A DNA stretch of 12,015 bases from Nanobdellota archaeon (GCA_022563455.1 JADFNI010000034.1:1-12015); one strand, 5' to 3'. Numbered from the stretch's first letter, positions 1 to 6,680 are shown. The notes: a model not told the origin generated them from the sequence alone. Numbers and translations are program-made.

Positions 1-6
1 TCTCAA

Positions 7-342
7 ATGACTTTTGGTGGGGGGGCTGCGGACAATCTTGCAAAACATGCAGGCAGCTGGACTTTTATAATTACCTTTCTTGGATTTTTAGTTGTTTGGA
101 TGATTCTAAATACTGTAATGGTAATATTTGGAATTTGGGATCTTTATCCATTTATTCTTTTGAATTTAGTTTTATCGTGCTTGGCTGCTTTGCAAGCTCC
201 AGTGATATTAATGAGTCAAAATAGGCAGGCTGATAAAGACCGAATAAAAGTTGAATATGATTACAAAGTGAATAGAAAAGCAGAGAAAGGAATTGAAGAA
301 ATTTTGAATAGACTTAGAAAGTTAGAGAGAAAACGTAGGTAA
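7..342 (+). CDS. DUF1003 family membrane protein, probably 5'-incomplete
   Basis: This resembles the DUF1003 family of small integral membrane proteins, whose function is not established. Two membrane helices are visible at about residues 17-42 and 46-66. The family-typical stretch DLYPFILLNLVLSCLA (45-60) is followed by LQAPVILMSQNRQ and a charged tail of about 40 residues that looks helical and cytoplasmic (DKDRIKVEYDYKVNRKAEK). The first ATG in the window is used as the start, but the frame is open to base 1, and family members usually have more residues before the GSWTFI motif. The true start may therefore lie outside the window. The gene converges on alaS with only two bases between the stop codons. 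Family assignment is from recalled family signatures. Confidence 0.85.
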   Translation: MTFGGGAADNLAKHAGSWTFIITFLGFLVVWMILNTVMVIFGIWDLYPFILLNLVLSCLAALQAPVILMSQNRQADKDRIKVEYDYKVNRKAEKGIEEILNRLRKLERKRR

Positions 343-344
343 AT

Positions 345-2090
345 TTATTCTAAAACAGCTTTTATTCTTCTAATTCCTGCCGAGCTAGATTCTTCTTTTG
401 TAATCTTGAATCTCCCGAGCTCGCTTGTGTTTTTTATGTGTGGACCACCACATATTTCCTTACTATAATTTCCAAGGGTATATACTTTTACTAATTCTTC
501 ATACTTGGAATCAAATACTCCTTTGGCACCTGATGCTTTTGCATCTTCAATTGACATCTCTTCTATAGTCATTTCTAGATTTTCTTTTATTTTTTTATTT
601 ACTAAATCTTCGACTGCCTTTATTTCCTCTGTTGTCATTTTTCTATCAAAATTAAAATCGAATCTTAATCTCTCTGGAGTTATGTTGGAACCTTTTTGAG
701 AGACTTCTTTTCCGAGGACCTCAGACAATGCTTGGTTTAGCATGTGTGTTGCTGTATGGAGTTTAGTTGTTTCAATTGAACTATCTGCTAGACCAGATTT
801 AAATTTCCCAGCTGAGGCCGTACGGGATAATTCTTGGTGACTAGCTTCTTCTTTTTCGAATTCACCCTCATTTATTTCTATTCCTTTTTCATTTGCTAAT
901 TCCCTTGTCATTTCAATTGGGAATCCATATGACTGATATAGTAAGAAAGCATCTTTTCCGCTAATCTTCTTTTTGTCAATTGATAATTTTTCGAAAGATT
1001 TTAAGCCTTGTTCTAGAGTTTTAGAGAAGTTTTCTTCTTCTTTTGCTAGCTCTGTTGATATTTTATTTGAATTTAAATTATAATCATCATAGATTTTGTA
1101 AACTTCATCTGCTATTTTTGTTGTGAAGTTTTCTTCGATACCAATAGTTTTTCCAAATCTAATGCTACGTCTGATTAATCTTCTTAATACATATCCTTGC
1201 TCTGAATTTCCAGGAACTACACCGTCATGAATCATAAAAACGGAGGCTTTTAAATGATCGGCTATAATTCTCATCGATTTTTTTATATCTTCATTTTTAC
1301 TATATTTTTTGTTTGAGATTTTTTCTATTTTTTCTATTATTGGTTTCCACATACTTGCTATGTAGTTGTCTTCAAGTCCATTAAGTATTGCTACAGTTCT
1401 TTCAACTCCCATTCCAGTATCGATGTTTTTTTGTTTTGCTTCGTTGTAATTTCCTTTTTCATCTTTATCATATTGCATTAAAACATCATTCCAGATTTCT
1501 ACCCAGTTTTCATTATTTGGATCAAATTCTTTTGGCGCTTCCTTATTGTTTAATTTCCAATAAAACATCTCGGTATCTGGGCCGCATGGACCTGTGTTCC
1601 CGGCAGGCCCCCACCAATTGTCTTCTTTTCCAAGAAGCTCAATTCTTTCTACAGGAATACCCAAACTTTTCCAAATCTCTACTGCTTCTTCGTCTACTGG
1701 TGCGTTTTCATCTCCACCAAATACTGTTATGGCTAATCTTTCTTTTGAGATATTTAGAACACTTGTTAAAAATTCAAATGAGTATTCTATTGCTTCTTTT
1801 TTGAAATAGTCCCCTAGGCTCCAGTTGCCAAGCATTTCAAACATTGTATGGTGTGTTGTGTCTCCGACTTCTTCAATATCTCCAGTTCTTATACACCTTT
1901 GAACATTTACCAATCTTTTCCCTTCAGGATGACTAACTCCTGATAAGAAGGGGACTAAAGGATGCATTCCAGCTGTTGTAAAAAGTACTGTTGGATCGTT
2001 TTCTGGGACTAGACTAGAGTTTTTTATTTCTTTATGGTTTTTTGATTTAAAAAAATCTATATACTTTTTTATTAATTCTTTTCTATCCAT
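345..2090 (-). CDS. alaS: Alanyl-tRNA synthetase, short bacterial/CPR-like form without C-Ala domain
   Basis: This cytoplasmic enzyme charges tRNA-Ala with alanine. The class II catalytic core carries motif 2 around residues 65-90 (RCIRTGDIEEVG...FEMLGNW) and motif 3 at about 226-236 (GMGVERTVAIL). The tRNA-recognition part follows (ADHLKASVFMIHDG at 277-290, then YVLRRLIRRSIRFGK). The editing domain keeps the four zinc ligands H445, H449 (HTATH), C547 and H551 (CGGPH), so clearance of mischarged Ser/Gly-tRNA is probably intact. The protein ends at 581 residues, just after SAGIRRI, whereas full-length enzymes are near 870-900. The oligomerisation/C-Ala (DHHA1) domain is absent. The N-terminus reads as bacterial (SSLVPENDPT, FTTAGMHPLVPFL) and lacks the archaeal N-terminal extension; it most resembles Parcubacteria-type enzymes I remember. 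It is the third gene of a minus-strand group, 24 nt after its neighbour, with a weak TATA of its own. Confidence 0.96.
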   Translation of the reverse strand: MDRKELIKKYIDFFKSKNHKEIKNSSLVPENDPTVLFTTAGMHPLVPFLSGVSHPEGKRLVNVQRCIRTGDIEEVGDTTHHTMFEMLGNWSLGDYFKKEAIEYSFEFLTSVLNISKERLAITVFGGDENAPVDEEAVEIWKSLGIPVERIELLGKEDNWWGPAGNTGPCGPDTEMFYWKLNNKEAPKEFDPNNENWVEIWNDVLMQYDKDEKGNYNEAKQKNIDTGMGVERTVAILNGLEDNYIASMWKPIIEKIEKISNKKYSKNEDIKKSMRIIADHLKASVFMIHDGVVPGNSEQGYVLRRLIRRSIRFGKTIGIEENFTTKIADEVYKIYDDYNLNSNKISTELAKEEENFSKTLEQGLKSFEKLSIDKKKISGKDAFLLYQSYGFPIEMTRELANEKGIEINEGEFEKEEASHQELSRTASAGKFKSGLADSSIETTKLHTATHMLNQALSEVLGKEVSQKGSNITPERLRFDFNFDRKMTTEEIKAVEDLVNKKIKENLEMTIEEMSIEDAKASGAKGVFDSKYEELVKVYTLGNYSKEICGGPHIKNTSELGRFKITKEESSSAGIRRIKAVLE

Positions 2091-2111
2091 TTTGCTTCAA
2101 GGATTTATGGG

Positions 2112-2119
2112 TTTTTAAG
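2112..2119 (-). promoter_or_regulatory. Weak internal TATA-like box for alaS
   Basis: Read on the minus strand, the box TTAAAAA lies about 22-29 nt upstream of the alaS ATG and overlaps the end of the preceding gene. Its spacing matches the stronger boxes in this window, so alaS could have a leaderless transcript as well as readthrough from the upstream pair. No Shine-Dalgarno-like sequence is visible before the ATG. The match is weak in such AT-rich DNA. Confidence 0.35.
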
Positions 2120-2483
2120 AATTTAGTTCCCTTAACTTTTCTTGAATTTTTAACAATTCATCGTCTAAATATTCTGTTTCTTTTTTTGGTTTTTTAATCT
2201 TATTTTTAGTTTCTAGTTCTTCAATTTTTGGTTCTTTTCTATTTAGGGAATCTGAAATTCTTGGATGAGGAATTTCATTTTGTAAATTTTCAATTGAAAT
2301 TATTGTTCCAGAAATAAGACTTGCTAATTTAAGTTTAAGATCTCTTTTTCGTCTTCTGAGAACTTTAAGATTATAAGTATTTTTTAAAATTTTTAAAAGA
2401 TCAACCTGAGAATTTAATAAGTTTGACTTGTTTGACTTGTAGACATCTCTATTTAAAGAGAGATATAAGTCTTCGCTTGCCAT
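2115..2483 (-). CDS. Basic helical protein of unknown function
   Basis: I cannot assign a function. The 122 residues lack membrane segments and a signal peptide. Residues 5-70 look like a helical, strongly basic region (VLRRRKRDLKLKLASL at 41-56) ending in a proline break (IPHP at 71-74). A charged linker follows (EELETKNKIKKPKKE), then a short acidic helix at 105-121 (YLDDELLKIQEKLRELNS) that could form a coiled coil. The gene starts 4 nt after the stop of the coiled-coil gene upstream, which suggests co-transcription and possibly a physical partnership. I recall similar adjacent pairs in DPANN genomes, but that is memory and not a search. No cysteines or catalytic signature are apparent. 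Confidence 0.8.
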   Translation of the reverse strand: MASEDLYLSLNRDVYKSNKSNLLNSQVDLLKILKNTYNLKVLRRRKRDLKLKLASLISGTIISIENLQNEIPHPRISDSLNRKEPKIEELETKNKIKKPKKETEYLDDELLKIQEKLRELNS

Positions 2484-2487
2484 AAAA

Positions 2488-3018
2488 TTAAATTTGGCTA
2501 AAGATGTCTGAATCTATTTCAGATAACTTTAATTTAAGTTTTTCAATCTCAGTACTCCAAGAAGCTATTTCTTCATCTTCTTTTAATTTTACATCTTTAA
2601 TTTTCCCAAGAGTTGATTCTATTTCTTTTACTTTTGATTTTATTTCTTCAAAATGTTTTTGTGCCGATTGAAATTTATCGACTCTTACAAAGATTGGTGC
2701 TACCTCTTTTTTTACTGGTGAAGAGATCGGAACTGGAGGCAATGTGGGAGATTCAATTTTACTACTTGTTGGAATTAAATTTTCTTCAGCTGGAAGAGGT
2801 TTATCCTCTTCCAAGCTTTCCTCTTCTTCCCCAGGAGAATCGGTCTCGATGACCGCAGATTTAACCATCTCCTGATTAAGATTTTCATTATTTGAATTTG
2901 GTGGAAAAGATGGGAGCTCTGGTAAATCTTTTTTTTCGGAAACTTTTGTTGGAAATGTTGCAAGAGCCGGAGCTGGAGGTATTTTTGGAATTTCTTCTTT
3001 TTTACTGAATAGACCCAT
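2488..3018 (-). CDS. Proline-rich, coiled-coil cytoplasmic protein, function unknown
   Basis: The 176-residue protein has two parts. Residues 8-107 are low-complexity and probably disordered, rich in Pro, Glu and Ser (for example IPPAPALATFP and DLPELPSFPPN), with an acidic cluster at 64-73. Residues 108-172 begin with FVRVDKFQSAQ and continue as a heptad-like helix rich in Lys, Glu, Ile and Leu, likely a coiled coil. There is no signal peptide, so it is probably cytoplasmic; the MGLFSKKE start is short and basic. It is the first gene of the minus-strand group ending in alaS and has a good TATA box 21-29 nt upstream. The layout suggests a scaffold or adaptor, but that is only inference. Confidence 0.82.
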   Translation of the reverse strand: MGLFSKKEEIPKIPPAPALATFPTKVSEKKDLPELPSFPPNSNNENLNQEMVKSAVIETDSPGEEEESLEEDKPLPAEENLIPTSSKIESPTLPPVPISSPVKKEVAPIFVRVDKFQSAQKHFEEIKSKVKEIESTLGKIKDVKLKEDEEIASWSTEIEKLKLKLSEIDSDIFSQI

Positions 3019-3038
3019 GATATGATCTAGCCAATTTC

Positions 3039-3047
3039 TTTTTTATA
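3039..3047 (-). promoter_or_regulatory. TATA box for the coiled-coil/alaS group
   Basis: On the minus strand this reads TATAAAAAA and lies 21-29 nt before the ATG at 3018. That is the spacing expected for archaeal TBP binding with transcription starting at or next to the start codon. Confidence 0.6.
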
Positions 3048-3097
3048 GGTTTATGTTAATTATATAATGACTACAAATTTATCACCTACAGCTTCTA

Positions 3098-3121
3098 TTT
3101 AAATGTTAATTTTAAATGTTA
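3098..3121. repeat. Two 11-nt direct repeats in the divergent promoter
   Basis: TTTAAATGTTA occurs at 3098-3108 and again at 3111-3121, a 13-nt period. The pair lies between the divergent coiled-coil and TFE promoters, 26-49 nt upstream of the TFE TATA box, where an archaeal activator or repressor could bind. A partial third copy, TTTAAATG, overlaps the TFE start codon. Chance cannot be excluded in AT-rich DNA. Confidence 0.45.
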
Positions 3122-3146
3122 GGCTATTTTTTCATCAAACATAAGG

Positions 3147-3154
3147 TATTTAAA
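3147..3154 (+). promoter_or_regulatory. TATA box for the TFE-rhomboid-SpoIIM operon
   Basis: TATTTAAA lies 22-29 nt upstream of the TFE ATG at 3176. Transcription would begin at about the start codon, giving a leaderless mRNA. Confidence 0.6.
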
Positions 3155-3175
3155 CAAAAACTTATTTTATTTTAA

Positions 3176-4024
3176 ATGCAAGTTAAACTTCTACATGATT
3201 TAGTTGAGGAAATGGCCGGTGAGAATACTGGTAGAATTGTTGAGATACTCTTTGGTAAGAAAGATGTAAATGAATTTTTAATTGCGAAGAGGATGGAACT
3301 TACAATTAACCAGGTTAGAAATATTTTATATAAGCTCTCAGCCGATGGACTTGTTTCTTTTATTAGAAAAAAGGATAAGAGGAAGGGATGGTATATTTAT
3401 TATTGGACTTTGAAGACAGAAAAATGTTTAGTCAAACTTGAGCAGTCTCTTATTTTTAAGATTGATCAATTTAAAGATATCTTGGATAGTAGGGAGACGG
3501 AGAGATTTTATATTTGTAAACCTTGCCTTATTGAAGTTGGCGAGGAGAAAGCACTGGAGCATGGATTTAGTTGTGAAGAGTGCGCTGAAGTTTATGAGTT
3601 ATCTGATAACAGTGGTGCTATAAAAGATGCTAAAGCTAGGATTTTGAAGACAGAAAAAGATCTTAAATTAATACATGGCGAACTTGAAGTAATTAGAGCA
3701 AAAGATTCTAAGAAACGAGCTCGGGCTGAAAAGAAACGAGATCGTGAGCTTCAAGATAAGAAAGACTTATTAAAAGCTGCAAGGGCTGAGGCTCGGAAAA
3801 AAATTTCCGCATCTAAGAAGAAGGTTGTTAAAAAAGTCGTTAAGAAAAAGGTAGCTAAGAAAAAAGTTGTTAAAAAAACTGTTAAGAAAAAAGTGGCTAA
3901 GAAGGTTATTAAAAAGAAGGTTATTAAAAAAGTAGTTAAGAAAAAGGTAGCTAAAACTGGCGTTACTATTAAAGGACTTCGTAAGCTTGCTAGTAAAATA
4001 AAGACTGCTACTGGGAGGAAGTAG
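3176..4024 (+). CDS. tfe: Transcription initiation factor E (TFE alpha) with lysine-rich C-terminal tail
   Basis: TFE helps RNA polymerase open promoter DNA together with TBP and TFB. Residues 1-90 form the winged helix (LLHDLVEEMAGENTGRIVEI, and QVRNILYKLSADGLVSF at 46-62). A zinc ribbon follows with ligands C114, C117, C133 and C136 (YICKPC and FSCEEC). Archaeal TFE usually ends near 170-190 residues. This one continues through a charged helix (about 151-210) into a Lys/Val/Ala repeat at 217-260 and a short end, GLRKLASKIKTATGRK, for 282 residues in all. The tail resembles histone H1 or bacterial HC1-like tails and should bind DNA or RNA nonspecifically. The frame is uninterrupted, so this is an extension and not a frameshift. 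It is the first gene of a three-gene operon with its own TATA box. Confidence 0.93.
   Translation: MQVKLLHDLVEEMAGENTGRIVEILFGKKDVNEFLIAKRMELTINQVRNILYKLSADGLVSFIRKKDKRKGWYIYYWTLKTEKCLVKLEQSLIFKIDQFKDILDSRETERFYICKPCLIEVGEEKALEHGFSCEECAEVYELSDNSGAIKDAKARILKTEKDLKLIHGELEVIRAKDSKKRARAEKKRDRELQDKKDLLKAARAEARKKISASKKKVVKKVVKKKVAKKKVVKKTVKKKVAKKVIKKKVIKKVVKKKVAKTGVTIKGLRKLASKIKTATGRK
3824..3955 (+). repeat. Degenerate tandem repeat coding the TFE tail
   Basis: The DNA encodes about three degenerate copies of a 13-17 residue unit of the form VVKKxVKKKVAKK (residues 217-230, 231-243 and 244-260). The first two copies are close at the nucleotide level too, with period about 42 nt, so slippage or unequal exchange could alter copy number. 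The low complexity also creates a long open frame on the opposite strand that is not a gene. Confidence 0.85.
4013..4018 (+). promoter_or_regulatory. Shine-Dalgarno-like site for the rhomboid gene
   Basis: GGGAGG sits at the end of the TFE coding region, 11 nt before the rhomboid ATG at 4030. It is the clearest Shine-Dalgarno match in the window, and it serves an internal operon gene where leaderless initiation is not possible. Confidence 0.5.
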
Positions 4025-4029
4025 AGTAG

Positions 4030-4692
4030 ATGAGACGGAAAGTAAATATTAGCGCTATTAGTTCCTATACCCATTATTTGATTTTTGCAAATGTTATCTT
4101 TTTTATTTTGGCCTGGGGGCTTGGTGCTCTTAGCGGAGTAGACTGTGATTCTACAGTTTGTAAAGATATTGCTCTTCAGCCTCTAAGGATCCTTGGAGGG
4201 GAAGGTTTATGGACTTTTTTTACTAGTATGTTTATGCATGCTGGACTTGGACATTTATTTATAAATATGATTTCATTAATGTTCATTGGGGGATTTGTTG
4301 AAAAATTAGTTGGAAAGAAGAGATTCTTGTCGCTTTATTTTGCTGCTGGAATTTTTGCTGGGATCTTCTTTGTATTATTTGAAGCTATTGTTGGAGGAAA
4401 CTTAAATATCTATGCTGTTGGAGCTAGTGGTGCAATTTTTGGTCTTGGTGGACTTTTGGCAATTTTGACTCCACGACTACCAGTTCTTGTGTTTTTTATA
4501 ATTCCTCTTCCTATGTGGATGGCAATGGTTTTCTTAATGGTTGTTTTGTGGAGCTTGTCTGTTGGACTTGGACTTCCGATTGGAAATACTGCACATTTGG
4601 GAGGCTTGCTTATTGGAGTAGGATATGGGCTTTATTTGAAGCATAAGTATCCTCATAGGACCAAGATGATTAGCAGGTATTTTTCAAAATGA
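4030..4692 (+). CDS. Rhomboid family intramembrane serine protease
   Basis: Rhomboids cut substrate proteins within the membrane. The catalytic dyad is visible as Ser133 in GASGAIFG and His189 in NTAHLGGLL. H75-x3-N79 in HAGLGHLFINM provides the oxyanion-side residues. About six membrane helices can be drawn: 15-35, 75-92, 99-120, 130-147, 150-176 and 187-203. The L1 loop region (WTFFTSMFMHAGLGH) is typical. The length of 220 residues matches a minimal six-helix prokaryotic rhomboid with no accessory domain. The start is 5 nt after the TFE stop, preceded by GGGAGG, and the stop overlaps the next start as ATGA, so translation is probably coupled. The substrate is unknown. Confidence 0.95.
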   Translation: MRRKVNISAISSYTHYLIFANVIFFILAWGLGALSGVDCDSTVCKDIALQPLRILGGEGLWTFFTSMFMHAGLGHLFINMISLMFIGGFVEKLVGKKRFLSLYFAAGIFAGIFFVLFEAIVGGNLNIYAVGASGAIFGLGGLLAILTPRLPVLVFFIIPLPMWMAMVFLMVVLWSLSVGLGLPIGNTAHLGGLLIGVGYGLYLKHKYPHRTKMISRYFSK

Positions 4693-5273
4693 AGTTGGTA
4701 AAACTTTTAGAGAAAAATTATTTCAAAGTATTTGATTTTTTTTATGAATGTAAATGGTATATGGTTTTTGCTTTTGGACTCTTTAGTCTTTTTTTCCTTA
4801 TAGGTTTTACTTTTCCAATATTTTTTAGAGCAGAAATTTTTTCTATGCTTCAAGAGATGGTTTCTCAAATAGAGAGTAAGGGAGCATTTGAACTTGCAGG
4901 ATTTATTTTTCTTAATAATATGAAAGTTAGTCTTTTAGCAATTCTTTTAGGAATTGGTTTTGGAATTTTTCCTTTTATAATATCAGTTTTTAATGGATAT
5001 TTAATTGGATTTGTGTCTAGAGAGTCTGTTGGAATGGATGGAATCGGAATTCTTTGGAGACTTTTGCCCCATGGAATATTTGAACTTCCGGCAGTTATCT
5101 TTTCGATTGGAATTGGAATGAAAATTGGAGTTGAATTATTTAATCGAAAAAACAATAGAGAAAAACTTCGAAAAAATTATAGAGAAGCTCTTAGATTTTA
5201 TTTCTTTGTTATTTTTCCACTTCTACTTATTGCTGGAATAATTGAAGGACTCTTGATTTGGTATATTTCTTAG
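4689..5273 (+). CDS. SpoIIM/DUF95 family integral membrane protein
   Basis: The protein belongs to the DUF95 family, named after Bacillus stage II sporulation protein M; archaea do not sporulate and its role here is unknown. Helices are seen at about 25-46, 79-105, 129-150 and 167-192. Family landmarks are the NN pair at 76-77 (FLNNMKVS), FNGYLIGF at 101-108, LLPHGIFELPA at 125-135 and a late helix with IIEGLLIWY. The length of 194 residues is normal. Its ATG overlaps the rhomboid stop by 4 nt, and its own stop overlaps that of Nre on the other strand. I recall DUF95 proteins beside rhomboid or RDD-type membrane genes elsewhere, which would fit a shared membrane process, but the link is inferred. 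Confidence 0.9.
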   Translation: MKLVKLLEKNYFKVFDFFYECKWYMVFAFGLFSLFFLIGFTFPIFFRAEIFSMLQEMVSQIESKGAFELAGFIFLNNMKVSLLAILLGIGFGIFPFIISVFNGYLIGFVSRESVGMDGIGILWRLLPHGIFELPAVIFSIGIGMKIGVELFNRKNNREKLRKNYREALRFYFFVIFPLLLIAGIIEGLLIWYIS

Positions 5274-6385
5274 AAAAAATTTCGAAGGCTCTTTTGCTTT
5301 ATTTCATGATTTAATGTCCATGATTTTTGTTTTATTTTTTGAGCTTTAATGCCTAATTTATTTTCCATTTCTTTTAATGCTTCATCAATACTATCAAAGA
5401 TTTTTGGAGGTGAATTAAATGCTCTTCTTGCAACTTCTCTTACAACTCCTACACCTAGAGGAGCATAGTAATCTTTTGTTATTAAACGAAAACTGAGGAT
5501 TTTTGCTTGTCTTTTTGTTCTTCCTAAGTATTCAGTTGCCCCCAGCCGCATTGCATAATATCCTCCTGTGATATTTTTTGCGTAAACTTTTCTTCCATGA
5601 AAACTTTCATAGTCTTGGTAAAATTTTGAGCTTTCTAAGGGAACTGATTCATCCCCCCAAACTTCAATTGCTTCAAAAGAGAAAGCTCCTGGTAGGACCA
5701 ATATTTCAATATAATTTCCAACGAAAACTCCTGAAAACAACTTTATTTCGTTTTCTTCTTTGTAGTACTTTATCTTATTTAATAATTCAATTGAAACGAT
5801 ATCATCAGTTGCAGTTATTGACCAAGCTGTCGGGACCATTTTTCTAGATGATTTTTTTCCTAGAAGCCCAATTGATAATAACTTTTGTAAGTGATCTACT
5901 GAAATTTTTGAATCATACAGTTCTTTTATTGCATTGTTCGCTAGTACACTTGTGTCTGAGGTTATGTAATCTACTTTCTTTTCTACTTTTGGATTTTCTT
6001 CAAGGACTACTTTTTGCAAAGGTGCTGGATTTGTCATTGGTCTAAAGATACTGCTTGTGATAAACTCTAAACTTGGTTTTTTCTTTAAGAAAAATTCAGT
6101 TGATACTGGTCTTGAAGAAAGTGTTAAAATTTCTGAGATTTTTTTTATTTTGCTTGTAGACTTAATATTTGTTTTTGTTTTTCCATGAACGAGCCCGCCC
6201 CTTATTCTTAAGATGTTTTCTATTGAGAAATTGTTTTTTGACCAATCTTCTGCTGTTGCAAAATTTGAAAGGTTGTCGTTTTCACTCGGAGCTAAAATTC
6301 CGTGATTAATGTTGGGATATCCAATTCTTCCAACGAAAATTTCTGGAGAAGACTTTCCGCTAAAATGAAATTTTGGAGTAGGCAT
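5270..6385 (-). CDS. nre: Nre family archaeal DNA repair protein with C-terminal PIP motif
   Basis: Nre proteins (DUF650/DUF651) act in archaeal DNA damage repair; Haloferax NreA has been linked to repair and carries a PCNA-interacting motif. Family signatures here are SSPEIFVGRIGYPNINHGIL (12-31), the WSITATDD region (188-195), LPGAFSFEAIEVWGDE (231-246) and YYAPLGVGVVREVAR (306-320). The last eight residues, QKSLRNFF, match the Q-x-x-L-x-x-F-F PCNA-binding pattern exactly. The only ATG before the core is at 6385, giving 371 residues. However, the frame stays open to 6481 and encodes four cysteines in a zinc-knuckle arrangement. I think the real protein starts upstream (see 6386-6478). The stop overlaps the SpoIIM stop convergently by 4 nt. 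The upstream 61-residue gene is probably co-transcribed. Confidence 0.93.
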   Translation of the reverse strand: MPTPKFHFSGKSSPEIFVGRIGYPNINHGILAPSENDNLSNFATAEDWSKNNFSIENILRIRGGLVHGKTKTNIKSTSKIKKISEILTLSSRPVSTEFFLKKKPSLEFITSSIFRPMTNPAPLQKVVLEENPKVEKKVDYITSDTSVLANNAIKELYDSKISVDHLQKLLSIGLLGKKSSRKMVPTAWSITATDDIVSIELLNKIKYYKEENEIKLFSGVFVGNYIEILVLPGAFSFEAIEVWGDESVPLESSKFYQDYESFHGRKVYAKNITGGYYAMRLGATEYLGRTKRQAKILSFRLITKDYYAPLGVGVVREVARRAFNSPPKIFDSIDEALKEMENKLGIKAQKIKQKSWTLNHEIKQKSLRNFF

Positions 6386-6478
6386 AGAACTTATAAAACT
6401 TGTAAAAATTCTGCAAGATCTACAATTAGGATCACGATTGCCACATTCTTTGCAAAGTCTTTTATGTTTATAACTAAT
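6386..6478 (-). other. Probable N-terminal extension of Nre encoding a C4 zinc finger
   Basis: Reading the Nre frame upstream of ATG 6385 gives 31 more codons with no stop, containing LCKECGNRDPNCRSCR, a C-x2-C-x6-C-x2-C knuckle. An in-frame TGA lies at 6482-6484. Between it and the cysteines there is no ATG, GTG or TTG; the only near-cognate codon is ATT at 6478-6476. That ATT overlaps the TAG stop of the upstream small gene by one base (ATTAG), an arrangement like ATGA/TAATG coupling. Including it makes Nre 402 residues. As I remember them, many Nre proteins begin with a cysteine zinc motif. A sequencing error near 6480 or real ATT initiation are the alternatives. Confidence 0.6.
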
Positions 6479-6659
6479 TTTTCAAATCAGAGATCCCCAT
6501 AATAAGAAGAACTGCTCCTACCAAGATTAAGATCCAAACGACCCCACCCTTAAGAAGACTAAGTGCTGCATCGCCAATTTCTGCATAATTTGTAATCCAC
6601 GCATAAATTGGAATTAGCAAAAGCAATAAGCCCAGTAATATCTCAATTATTTTGTTCAT
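6474..6659 (-). CDS. Small two-helix membrane protein
   Basis: The 61-residue protein has two hydrophobic helices, about residues 5-24 (LLGLLLLLIPIYAWIT) and 38-57 (GGVVWILILVGAVLLIMGIS), separated by a short loop and ending in DLKN. I recognise similar short proteins from DPANN genomes but know no function. The start ATG has a long AT-rich TATA region 22-31 nt upstream. Its TAG stop overlaps the candidate ATT start of Nre, so the two genes are probably one transcript. It has no signal peptide cleavage site. Confidence 0.75.
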   Translation of the reverse strand: MNKIIEILLGLLLLLIPIYAWITNYAEIGDAALSLLKGGVVWILILVGAVLLIMGISDLKN

Positions 6660-6680
6660 AGTTTGTAAAATTATCTTTTA

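Noticed and set aside
1388..1804. Open frame of 138 codons on the plus strand inside alaS
   Set aside because: The protein is low-complexity Leu/Phe-rich, as expected from the complement of an AT-rich gene, and alaS on the other strand is fully supported by motifs.
3824..3955. Possibility that the TFE tail repeat is a CRISPR or minisatellite outside coding
   Set aside because: The repeat is in frame, degenerate at third positions and codes a consistent Lys/Val/Ala pattern, so it is a protein repeat.
3751..4074. Long open frame on the minus strand opposite the TFE tail, hydrophobic and Thr/Phe-rich
   Set aside because: It is the mirror image of the AAA/AAG-rich lysine repeat; the plus-strand frame has the TFE domains, a TATA box and proper operon spacing.
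6392..6401. TATA-like GTTTTATAAG on the minus strand just before the Nre ATG at 6385
   Set aside because: It is only about 6 nt from the ATG, too close for a leaderless start, and it lies in the in-frame extension that encodes the zinc knuckle region.
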